From the NCBI RefSeq assembly GCF_035083965.1, contig NC_089726.1:13335501-13399500 (forward strand): a stretch of DNA of 64,000 nt, given 5' to 3'. Below the pieces are notes generated by a model that was not told the origin of the DNA, made no database searches, and saw only the letters and a list, made by a program, of their open reading frames with translations. Below are positions 1-9,781 of the stretch, piece after piece. The stretch is from Branchiostoma lanceolatum. Lineage: Eukaryota; Chordata; Leptocardii; Amphioxiformes; Branchiostomatidae. A program made the translations under genes and the position numbers. Positions within the stretch are counted from its first letter, which is position 1. Each line of letters opens with the position of its first letter.

Positions 1-97
1 TACCAAGCAGAATTCAACTCCTTGGCTCAACTGAAAGTCGCAAAACAGCTAGAACGAATCAAGACAAGACGAAGAACAACATGTGAACACCTCTCAC

Positions 98-376
98 CGT
101 CACGATCACGCGCCCGGCAGACCAGCTTGCGGTCAGATCCGTGGGTTGGAATCCAGCATCCCGCATTGCGGTGCCATCTTTCTTCGCCTGCCCGTCCTCT
201 GGTGTAAATAGATACTCCAAATCATCGCCCAGGATCAGACGGGATCCTCCAAAATATCCCAACACCGCAGATAACACCAAGGGTAGTACGATGAAGGGGG
301 CGGGGTAGTTGGCGAGCACGCGTCCGTAGTGAAAGAATGAACCACGGAGTTTACTGTCCAGAATATTGGCTACCAT
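98..376 (-). CDS. Patched-domain (PTCHD-like) protein, first exon, partial
   Basis: First coding exon of a Patched-domain-containing membrane protein; the rest of the gene lies beyond the left edge. The exon encodes 93 residues from an ATG at 376. It opens with a short cytoplasmic stretch ending in a HYGRVLANYP segment. A hydrophobic first transmembrane helix follows at about residues 27-44, then an ectodomain start with the EYLFTPEDGQAKKD stretch that follows TM1 in PTCHD and Patched-related proteins. The exon ends at ...GRVIVT followed by a GTGAGA splice donor at a codon boundary. Family knowledge: these are 12-pass proteins with a sterol-sensing domain. Which PTCHD paralog this is cannot be told from one exon. 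Confidence 0.85.
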
Positions 377-1195
377 GGCGTCCCTTTAACGAATTATCCC
401 CGCCATACAGTGCAAGTTAACCGCATGTTATTTGGAGGAGCCGTACACATTGTCCGTGAGGTACAGCACGCTGCTTTGTCCTTTTACGTACTCTCCTAGA
501 GGTAAATAGAGTTCAGCTGGTCCGTGAGATGCTATTTGTGGACGACCCCTGACCCTCAGGGATCCCGTTGCGCAAAATCCTGGCGTGTAGCAATTGGTCC
601 GCATCTACCTCCCTCCCCTAATTGTGTTGCGGAAAGCCAGCCACATGTGCATTGTGGAGACGACGAGACCGTCAGCACTTTGCCTTTGTCGGCGCCTCAC
701 AGCTTATAGCCTTCTATAAATAACATTTTGCTGCTCGTTGACAAAGAAGGTGCACGTAGTCCATTCGTCCTTCGATAGATGTCTCCTGAGAAGGAAAGAC
801 AGCAATTTTGAAGAGAAAACAATACAGTCGCAATTGCAATGATAACATAAATACAAACCTTTGTATATCGCACATTCGGAAAATTTATTGCCACAAAAAA
901 AATTTCATGTACATCTTTGTGCGCTTTCATGCAGTCATTTTTAATCATTATTTTCAAAGCAAAATGTACAGATAACTAAGTATGGTAAACTGGGCTCTCT
1001 TAATCCAAAAATCCAAAAACAAACAAAAGAAGATTAATGCTTTATCTAATGATTACATAGGCATGAGATAAAGGGGGAAATTAGCATAGCACATCAGTGC
1101 CTTTTGGACCGATATGAAGGACGTACTTTAGCTAATGTTTGTGGCATTACCCCACCAAACGATACGTCGCGACGCAATCAAAAATACTCCAGACT
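377..1195. other. Upstream region of the PTCHD-like gene, no gene seen
   Basis: The stretch upstream of the PTCHD-like start codon should hold its promoter and 5' UTR. I see no further coding exon; the ORFs at 524-709 and 697-957 have no recognisable content. From about 720 the sequence becomes AT-rich. Confidence 0.4.
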
Positions 1196-1565
1196 GCAGG
1201 ACTCGAAATAATCGGTATATGTACACATTTGTACACCCAATGCACCAGTGCACCTAGATATTTTTTTGGCTATAGGATAAAGGTACAATTGTACACCAAT
1301 GTACAGAATATTCTTGAAATCTAAGTTTGAAAAAGGCAATATAACCTGTTGTTGTACTTCATTTGATGTATTACTTGTTTGAAATTTTGAAGTTAGCTAT
1401 AGAATTACAGATTGAAGTTCTTACGAGAGGCAGTAGCTTTAGTCTTTGTAATAATGTTTTGCTGACTTTCAACTTTATGTTATGTGGTGCACCTAAAACA
1501 ATTTCTGTGCACCTAATTTTGGTCGGGTACAAGTGTAATTTCCAAAAATGAATTTCGAGCCCTGA
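1196..1565 (+). mobile_element. MITE of the CAGGGCTCGAAAT family, copy A
   Basis: Degraded non-autonomous DNA element. The right end is ATTTCGAGCCCTGA and the left end is a mutated CAGGACTCGAAATA, which makes terminal inverted repeats. The inside has the GTGCACC-rich stretches and the TTAGCTATAGAATTACAGATTGAAGT block shared with the copy at 26557-26970, in the opposite orientation. No clear target-site duplication remains; the right flank is a T run. Confidence 0.7.
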
Positions 1566-1589
1566 TTTTTTTTTTTACTTCATAGACAA

Positions 1590-1699
1590 AGTCCTTTCAT
1601 CCTCGTCCACCAGGACCTTTCCGCTTGACGATACATCGCTCGCGGAAAAGGGATGTATCGTCAAGCGGAAAGGTCCTGGTGGACGAGGATGAGTCCTTT
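1590..1699. mobile_element. 94-bp perfect palindromic MITE with 8-bp target duplication
   Basis: Two 40-bp arms (1598-1637 and 1652-1691) are exact reverse complements around a 14-nt loop. The palindrome starts CATCCTCGTCC and ends GGACGAGGATG. It is flanked on both sides by the identical octamer AGTCCTTT (1590-1597 and 1692-1699), which is a perfect 8-bp target-site duplication. There is no coding capacity. Arm identity this high suggests recent insertion or gene conversion. Eight-base duplications are typical of hAT, P and Merlin elements; the superfamily is not determined. Confidence 0.85.
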
Positions 1700-4059
1700 A
1701 AGCTTTACTTGCAAATAGGTAACCAGATTACGTAACGTTATCATTAGCCAAACAAATCTCCTTCGGCTAACACTAGCTGTAGTACTGTTCCCACATACTC
1801 AGTCACAGATATCAAACACCAGCCGAACTCATGAGTGGACAATAATATTTGTTGTGGCAAAGGGCGTCCTGGTAGGCATAAAGGTGAAAAGGTGGTGGGA
1901 CTAGAACCCACGACCCGTAATACAGAATACACACATCTCGTGTCGCCTGGTTCGTTCATGCATGAAGCGTCATTCCATTATTTTGTTGCTTTCTTCGCGG
2001 AATATTTTGGATATTAATCATCTTTAAACTGTATCTCTAAGGTGAGCACAGTGATTCTGGACGAAAACCCGGCACGAATTCGAAATACAAAGCAAGCATG
2101 TGAATAATTGAAAATTGCGTATGCTGCTAGCAGTGTCAGTTGCATTGTGATTTCTACTCTGAGAGACATATGTAGAGCACATCTAGATGTTGCAGGAAGT
2201 AGAGAGAATTTGTGGTGTTTTTCTCAACATCCGTGGACGATGCCCACGACACAGGACAGCAGAAACGAAACACCCCTTCTTTTGTGCCCACGTTATTCAC
2301 AGCGCTGACACGAGAGAAAACATCCTAACGATTTCACCACCGTTGATAGGATCGACTTAACCAAATGACGTGTGTGGTCGATACGATGGCACAAAATGTA
2401 ATTACACGTACATCCAACACTACAGTCGATAATGGCATGATCGGCAAAACAAGATAGGTACCTAAGTGTCGCTGACCAGTCGTTGTTTGGTTGAAAAAAA
2501 AAGCAAAACACAATCTTAGATTAGATCGGCAGCAGCAGGAAAAACAACGTTTTCTCTTTCACTTATCTAAACAAGATTCAAGGTGAACAGAGGTCGGGTA
2601 CCCATTGTTTCGGGTACTGACCCTCCCCAAAAATTAAGCCTGGATCGCCCGTGAAGTAGCAGACGACAACCAAGTTTAGGTATTTTTGCCCGGAGACAGC
2701 TGGTAATCCCTCTTACGTAATTACGTGTAAGAAGACTGTCAAGCGTGACGCACGGAATATGCTGAACAACAGTAGTCCATCAATCACCGCCATTTTGAAA
2801 CCGCTACTGTCGTGGATTCCTAAATAGAAAAAACAGGAGCCTCTCTCCAAATCTTTATATTCTTTATGAAATTCCTGACGCATCTGACACATTTCCAGAT
2901 TTGATACGACAATGAAAATAACTTCGTGGAGTGATGTGTCGGATCTGACAGGTGGCATAGCAACCATGACCCCGCCCATCCTCCCCAATCACCGTGACCT
3001 GCTTGATGGTCTTAGCCTGGAATGATCTATCCTCTATCCTGGCTTAAGTCCGCTCATCTGATCGCTCCCCTTCAAAATTGGCTGGATGGACCAGGTTTCA
3101 GTTTCAGATGGTTATTTCAGATTCTACCGGCCCTGAGGGCATGGATATCGCTGATTGAAACGGGCTGTTTCTATAACTAGTAAAGAATGCAGAGGGTGTA
3201 GTGCTGTCTGCCTTTTATACCAAATTATCCCCGCACTAATCCTTCCTTTACCATAGCGTGTGTCCCACTTAGGAGTGAAACACTCGGAAGGCATTTATAC
3301 ATGAAAATCGATGACCATCAATTCACTGACCTCTACACGGTGCGAGTGTCTCCCGGCGTCCCCTGGATACGAAACACTACGATGATTTTGCTCTTCCGTG
3401 GTGGTCGGTGTGCTCAGCGGTCAGGACATAAACCCGGTACATAGAAGGATAGAAATAGCGAGCACACACACAGTTGTATTCAGTCAAACTCGCCGATTGC
3501 AAAGCTGTAGAGGAGGGAAGGGAGGAGACCGCTGACACAACATGGCCGCCCGGCCTCCATAGCAGCCCCAGTTGCGTGTGCAGAACCGAATCGAGTTGAA
3601 AGGAGGCGCTATACGACACAGTACTGAGGCCGTGTAAGGGGAGTTTCCACTGTGTGAGTTCTTGACTAAAAATCTGTCACAGCCATCAGTTGTGAATTAA
3701 CTGGCTTCCCTATCCCTAGTTTAAGTTAACTAGTGGTGATTTGTATTAAATATTGACACCGAAACACGGAGTTTAATAGTGTCAGTGTTTTTGCTGACCT
3801 ATAATAGACACTGGAGACCCCTTTCTATTGACCCAGTTGTGCACCAGTGGTTGTGCACGTTACCTGACACGAGGCACACATGTCCCGTCATCTCTCAGGT
3901 GTGACCGCCCGGTGTTTGCCGAAACAACCAGACAAAGACGACTTGCTGTGAACCGTGCAGTCTGGGCCGAATAAATGGTAATTTCTAAGCAGATGTTTGG
4001 AGGCTGACGTTTTCTTACGTTTTCTTCTGAAGAAGTACTTTCTATCAATCATCGAGTAC
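1700..4059. other. Intergenic region, no supported gene
   Basis: No exon I can support. On the minus strand near 1870-1935 a tRNA B-box-like GGTTCTAGTCCC lies within GTCGTGGGTTCTAGTCCCACC, possibly a decayed tRNA-derived SINE; the A box is weak. A 91-codon minus ORF at 2713-2988 and an 80-codon one at 3377-3619 have no recognisable domain or convincing splice context and are not called as genes. Confidence 0.4.
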
Positions 4060-4240
4060 GGGCATGTATCACGTCTTGGGCATATATATATAGAATACAA
4101 CACGGGGTATTCCGTATCACCCGAGGTAGCAGCCCGACCGCGGGTCGGATCGCCCGATTTTATTTTTGTCATACCCACCCGAGAAAACACACATTTCAAT
4201 GCAAAATGCAAAATGCGCCAGAAGTTGAGAAAAGTTGTTG
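4060..4240 (-). repeat. Dispersed GGGCGATCC-family repeat, copy 1
   Basis: Read on the minus strand this matches the plus-strand sequence at about 20400-20600 in a long ordered series of blocks: CAACTTCTGGCGCATT, TTTTCTCGGGTGGGTATGAC, GGGCGATCC and CCTCGGGTGATACGG. It is probably an old non-autonomous transposon. I could not place its termini. Confidence 0.6.
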
Positions 4241-4667
4241 TCCTGACATACTTACGTTTGACATAAATAAATGCACATGCCGAGCCTCAGTGTTTTTCGA
4301 AACGACGTAGTCAGAAAACGTAATACGAACCCCCTCAGAATACTATCAATATCAGCATATTAGTATGCCGGAAAACAAGACAAAAAACTGACAGTGTTCT
4401 TCACGCAGCTGCTGCAATTTTATTTCAGATAATGAGACATCCAATTTTACGGAGACAAAATGTATTGCTGATGATGTTGAAGATGTGTTAGATATTCGCA
4501 ATGAATGCTTCCCTTGAATTACCTTTTTTGTTTGTTTCTGGTGTTCTATTGGCATATATCTTTGTGTAGTACGTAGGTAATACATCTGAGTCACTGGCGA
4601 TTATGACATTGGACAATAAACCGGAGGTTGTTCCGTGTCAGTGCAAGCAGCCCATCATGCTTCAGGT

Positions 4668-5879
4668 CTACGGCGCCGTCTGCTCGCCACTTCGGCGTTT
4701 TCTCCCCCCGCGCCGGCCCGAGAGGACTCCGGAACTGTACCCAATGCTGTTCCTGAACTTGTTGCCCAGCCAGATCTTGGCCCCGGATGGATTTTTGTCG
4801 CTCCAGTCGTCGTGGACCTTTAGGTCCTGTAGGTGAAAAAGAATTCGAAGAGATGGAACTAGTTCATAATCATAAAAATTTTCCTTTTTTCTCAAACCAA
4901 GAAATCTAACTTTGGGGGCAATGAGGATGGATGTGGTGATATTCGAATCAATCACGTGTCACTGCTAGTGTCCAACTTGATCTATTGTCCCTACCATTTG
5001 TACCTGTAGTACGTTTGATCAATGAGAGCTTTACCTGTGAGGATATCACTGCCCTCCATTGGTCCTCTGGAACGCAACTTCCCTTCTGGTTATAGACTTC
5101 ACTCCACTTCATGCTAGAGAAGACCTGACACTTCATCCCGTCTTCGCAGTCGCAGGTCTCCTTGCGCGTGATCTTGTAGGGGTAGCACATACCGTTGGTA
5201 ATCTGCGACCTGCACCGCTTGTGCATCGTGCAACATTCGCCAGAGGCGCAGTCGTTGTCGGTGGTACAGAATGTACCTGCCAGCTCCGGTCTGGGGCCGA
5301 GTCTGTTCCTGAAGTGCTGGTTGAAGAACATCCCCTCCACAGCCTGTGATTTGGTTAACAATTTATCATCACTGTGTTACATCGACCATGATACGATGTT
5401 AGTACGTATAGATCTTAATTATACTCATTTACGTTACGTACATATGACTTATGAAGACAACAAGTCAAGGAAAGGGACGTCATGATAATGTAGTGCCAAC
5501 ACCAGAGGTGTAGACCAAGTATTAACGTTACATATCATCCGCGCACGTAACGTTACAGATAACAAACTCTGTCCTGGGTTTGAACAACAAATCTGTCTTA
5601 ACAGCAGACAGGTAATGTTACATGCAGTGAAAACCCACGTCATGGTAAAAGGACGAGGTCGTGTTGTCTATACATGACCTTCACTAACCAGCAACTGTGG
5701 GAATCTTTAGACCTTTGAAGTCAAAATATAGCCTTCCGATGATAGATATCAACAACAAGAAATCTTCTTTTTTTCATATTAAACGGGGATTCAATTGTAG
5801 TCATCAGGGCATTTCTACTCACCATAGCGGCCATGAGGACAAAGATGGCCCTAACAAGGACACGTTTCATCGTCTTCAT
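4668..5879 (-). CDS. Secreted ten-cysteine colipase/prokineticin/Dickkopf-like protein 1
   Basis: Three exons, all phase 0: 5823-5879 (signal peptide, 19 aa), 5035-5343 (103 aa) and 4668-4826 (52 aa with stop), total 174 residues. Donors are GTGAGT and GTAAAG; acceptors are ATCACAG and CCTACAG. The product starts MKTMKRVLVRAIFVLMAAM, a typical signal peptide. Exon 2 holds ten cysteines spaced C5C4CC5C8C10C1C5C17C with an ASGECC core. This is the pattern of the colipase-fold family, which includes the Dickkopf C-terminal domain, prokineticins and colipase. Exon 3 adds a C-terminal tail ending in a basic RRGGRKRR cluster. A role as an extracellular ligand or cofactor is inference. A second gene with the same design lies at 18024-19376. 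The start at 5879 fits the signal peptide better than an upstream in-frame ATG at 5936. Confidence 0.85.
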
Positions 5880-6697
5880 GATATGGTCTTCACGTTTCCA
5901 CTCAATAAGACGGCTGCAGGACAAAGAAAGACACACACCCTCTGCCCGTGAGTTGTCAGTTACCTAGGTATGTTAGGTGCGGTTTCCAAATATTCTGTTC
6001 TAGAATTTAACCGTCTGTGTTCTTTATCCATAGTTTCGACGTATTTCGAACAAAGGAATGCAGCTGTTGTTACCATGGCTACCTTCGGGTGGGTCATGTT
6101 TTCAGGTGTGTTGCAGTGCAGCCAAACGTACACATACGCGTCAGTCCTGATTTGTGAGAAGCAGGTCTTCATATATATGAATGAAATTCGAAGTTCTTAG
6201 GATCAGTTCGGATGTAGAGGTTTAAAAACTTTATTGTAACATCTTCTAGTTCGATAAAAGGTCTATCCTACAGGCATCTCTCTCTGTTTTCCATCTGTTT
6301 CTGTCTGTCTGTCTCCCTCTCCCCCTCCCCCTTTCTCTCTACGGTATTCACAAGAATACAAGAAACTAAAAAGATAGCTACCGGGTTGTCTATGTGAAAC
6401 TTATCCGTGTGCAACACGATATACATAAAACAATAGGTGTAAAGTTTACATATACATGTACATGTATCCGTAGGAGGATATACGGTACATATGTTCATGA
6501 ATGTTCATAAACATACGCTGTCACTGATGCAATTGTTGTGCAATAAAATCATTCATTCCTTCATTCATTTATTCATATATGTCCTGATAAATCGATTCTA
6601 GGGTGGGTGTATTTCAATGTATATCAAAACAACCTATATTACATACAGAACCTCGATCAAGAATCCAACGCTTGATTTGAGCCAGGAGATATCTGCG
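5880..6697. other. Intergenic and 3' flank of the acetyltransferase gene
   Basis: Contains the 5' flank of the ten-cysteine gene and the 3' flank of the minus-strand acetyltransferase, with an AATAAA candidate on the minus strand near 6229-6234. A pyrimidine-rich tract at 6280-6340 and ATTCATT-type simple repeats at 6550-6577 are visible. No gene seen. Confidence 0.4.
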
Positions 6698-8552
6698 TCA
6701 TAATTCACATTCAAAAACGACAGCCTGGAAATCGGGCCCATGTAACAAGTCCATCTGTAAAACGTTCTTGCAGAATTCGTGAATGGAGTCCTCCAACTGA
6801 AACAGACTCGTAGTGATTCCCAAACCGATCTGGTCACTGGAAAAGGTACGGCTTGCATCGCACAGGTGTGTTAACGTGTGTTTTAGTAAAGTAGGACAGT
6901 CCTCAGCATACACATCTATGCGCAACGTTCTCCCGCCAGGGCTAGGGTACGTCGACACGATGCTTAAACTTACTTCTCCCTTATGACTAAGAGTGTCAAA
7001 CGTGCTACGCGCTTCTAGACGCTTTATGTTTGCCGGATTAAAGTTATACGGGTCCCAGTCAACCAGGATGACGGGTTCACCCTCGTAGCCGTTCCAAGCC
7101 TTTGCAGGAAGCCATTTCCGTACAGCCGTACAGAAGTCGCCGTCTGCGGCCCGAAGAGGCACGACATCCGGTAAGCCGGTCGTATCCAGTTGAGCCATCT
7201 GATTAGGGTCCTGTCGCCACCAGAGACTGGGTCCGCCCTGGTACCCTATGTAGGGCTGAGGGGAAAATAAAGTTACATTTAAGAATAGTCCTAATACTAG
7301 TTATCTGGCAAAAAGTTCTCTTGTTCAGACGGACAGTAACTCGGAGGAGGATAGCTACAGTTAGAGTGTTTGTGGCTGTGTAAAATGCCGTTAACAATAG
7401 CTCTTAACAAGTGGTTACAAAAGAATTCCGTATACTATAATAGATCAACATGATGATTCACAGAAGTCTGGCTCACCAAGCTAAAAACATGCCGCATCTT
7501 TTTCTTCATGGACTCTATCATGGTACTAGAGTCGGTGCCCATCACTGATCGCTTGCATTTGACGTTGGGGCGATTCCGGCGGACCCACTCCTCTTGGTAC
7601 AGGGACATCTTTCGGTCAACGCCTTGGCCTCTCCAGTCAGGTGCGACCCTTGCGGCTTTGACGATAAACACAGTTCCACTTTCCGTGAACTTGGACGCCC
7701 TGAGTCCAACCTGTAACGACGACAGAAAATAAAATGCTGAATTTATGATCCCGCTCTAATACTCGCAACAATATCAATAGAAGCAACGCTAATTGTTCAC
7801 TAGAGAATAAGATCAATCATGCATCAGATCGCTAAATGGCACCAGTAAAACCTTATCTCTTGTCGGGCTAGAAATAAGATATGGTATAATACATTATAGA
7901 CGTTGTGGTATCACTTGAGGTTTCTATCAGAAACTCAATTGAAACCTCCTCGATGAAGCTAAATGTAGCCAGTTGTGTAGCCTGGCCTGAGCGATAAGAC
8001 AGTCGCTGATATTTTTGTTACTCTTAGTTCAGGTTACCCTGGGTGGCATCATATGAAATACCGGGGCTCTTCATCTTGATCTTCGTTTGATATAATCGCT
8101 GAGGGAGTGAGAATAGGAGTCCCGGTAGTAAATAAAGATGACACCCAGGCGAGTGTGTTTATATAGTCATTTGAGCTAGTCGGACAGGCGGGACCCAGGA
8201 CCCGAAGAGCCTATACCCTATAGTAACAAAAGCAGAAACGCATCCCATTTAATGCGAAAGTGCCAAAAACAGTCTACGTCATATAAACAGTCTTACGTAT
8301 AAATATGACGTAGTCTGTCCCCATAGTAAGGTACACTCCAAATAATTGTACAATTGGAATTGGATATGCCTTTACCACTTGGTCACCAACCGCCGCCAGA
8401 AACACTGTAACGTCGGGATCGTCGATATAAGAGTGGAAGAAGGCGGGTAGGTAGTCCGTGCCTTCATAAATCCCCTCAGACATCCTCACGACGGCGTCAT
8501 AGTCGCCGTGGCACGCCAAACGGAACGACAGATCGCCTCTGGTCATCGCCAT
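6698..8552 (-). CDS. GNAT acetyltransferase, NAT16 / histidine N-acetyltransferase-like
   Basis: Three exons, all phase 0: 8376-8552 (59 aa), 7477-7710 (78 aa) and 6698-7255 (185 aa plus stop), total 322 residues. Donors are GTAAAG and GTGAGC; acceptors are GTTACAG and CCCTCAG. The N-terminus has the YEGTDYLPAFFHSYIDDPD stretch. The acetyl-CoA binding motif A is at about residues 80-92 (RVAPDWRGQGVDR, the R/QxxGxG/A signature). The C-terminal half carries the GYQGGPSLWWRQ and VILVDWDPYNFN stretches typical of NAT16/HISAT-type proteins. Members of this group acetylate histidine in fish, but several paralogs have unknown substrates, so the exact reaction is open. Length agrees with the family. 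It lies between the first ten-cysteine gene and the TIR/NB-ARC/WD40 gene on the same strand, with no sign of co-regulation. Confidence 0.85.
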
Positions 8553-9220
8553 CTTTTCCGGATTTGCCTGGAGTTTGTCATCCCATTGGACAAAAGTAGG
8601 TCAACAAGGGTCAGAGGGTCAATCATCAGCAGGGCGTATTCACGTGACGTCATCATCCCTGAGCCTCCGTGCACAGGCAGGCATCTTGGGGTCCATTACT
8701 GCAGCGAAGCTCGCCAATGGTGCCTTAAGTATTCACACGAATTTTACGGAATCCGTGCGAGTTTTACGGAATACATACGAATTTTACGGAATTCATACGA
8801 ATTCTAATTCATACGATTCAATACTAAGAAACAAACGAATTTATTTGAATACATACAATCCATACTATTACTAGTAAAACCGTACGAATTTGATCAAACT
8901 CGTATGTTTCGTGGAAGTACACCTGTTCTTGGTGTCCGAAGGTTAAATTCGGGTTAAATTCAATCTGGCTCATATCTGATGACTCGACACATGAACGAAA
9001 AAGGCTGTTATGAATATCCCCTAAAGATCCACCGGCCTCAAGTGTAATCCCTATTGTTTCTTCTTTGCCGATGATCATTAACTCGTTCGTAAAAACCGGA
9101 GACACAAGCTAGAATTGGATGAACACAGGAAAACTCAACTATGTTTTATTGAAACTCAACTATGGCTGATGTAAGAAGATCTCGTGTCGTGGGGAATGGG
9201 TAACCTTTCTCTACACGAAT
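8553..9220. other. Intergenic region with an unassigned ORF
   Basis: Five-prime flank of the acetyltransferase gene. A minus-strand ORF at 8824-9105 (93 codons, starts MSPVFTNELMIIG) has no domain I recognise and no clear splice partners, so it is not called as a gene. It could be an exon or transposon remnant. Confidence 0.35.
8735..8815. repeat. Short tandem repeat, unit about 22-24 bp
   Basis: Three to four imperfect copies of a unit resembling ACGAATTTTACGGAATNCAT are in direct tandem. The unit is ATTCGTATG-rich when read on the other strand. Confidence 0.75.
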
Positions 9221-9229
9221 GCAAGCACT

Positions 9230-9326
9230 CATCCTCCTAGGCAGGGCTGTACGGGCAGTATACACTAATGCCTTGATACAAGACATTAGTAGTGTATGCC
9301 GCCGTACAGCCCTGCCTAGGAGGATG
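9230..9326. mobile_element. 97-bp palindromic MITE with CATCCTC/GAGGATG ends
   Basis: The outer 25 bp of each arm are perfect reverse complements (9230-9254 with 9302-9326). An imperfect inner stem around TATACACTAATG and a loop of about 12 nt follow. The element begins CATCCTC and ends GAGGATG, exactly like the 94-bp palindrome at 1598-1691, although the rest of the arms is unrelated. Flanks GCAAGCACT and GCAAGCTAG share GCAAGC, a degenerate target duplication at best. Confidence 0.7.
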
Positions 9327-9781
9327 GCAAGCTAGAAATGACTTTCGGCTCGGGATTCCAGACGCCAGGTAGTTAAATCAGACGTTGATTGTCTGGCAAT
9401 GACGTCATAGCGATCGATCGTGTATACATTAGTGACAGACTCTAGATCCTCCCCATTCACTACAGGTATAATATTTCCAGATTCCGATTTCGCTCAGTTT
9501 ATCAGTCTTACAAATAGTGATATATGTAACCCTGTATTAGCTGCTGCATGATATCTACATCTAGAACTAAAAATTATCATCAATAAAAGTATATAAATTA
9601 CATCATCGTCAGGTATGGATGGTTTTGGCTCACTTCTGAAATAAAATAAAAAAAGAAATTGACCTTTGCAATTGCAGGCGGGAATAGGAGTATGTTTAAT
9701 GGTTAGTTAGAGGCGGAGGCTAGAGTACACCAGGACAGAACAGCTGTCTTACACTTCGAGGTTACAGAAGACATAAGAAAG
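9327..9781. other. 3' flank of the TIR/NB-ARC/WD40 gene
   Basis: No coding content seen. It probably includes the 3' UTR of the minus-strand receptor gene. AT-rich; no clear repeat. Confidence 0.35.

Noticed and set aside
1590..1699. GATGAGTCC and GGACGA resembling a hammerhead ribozyme core in the 94-bp palindrome
   Set aside because: The CUGAUGA and GAAA core elements are not present in the right order. The match arises from the palindrome end plus the target duplication.
2713..2988. Minus-strand ORF of 91 codons with a hydrophobic C-terminal half
   Set aside because: No family recognised and no convincing donor or acceptor in frame. Could be an exon, but the sequence alone does not support it.
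4603..4836. Plus-strand ORFs over the last exon of the first ten-cysteine gene
   Set aside because: Antisense to an exon whose splice acceptor, phase and stop codon fit the minus-strand gene.
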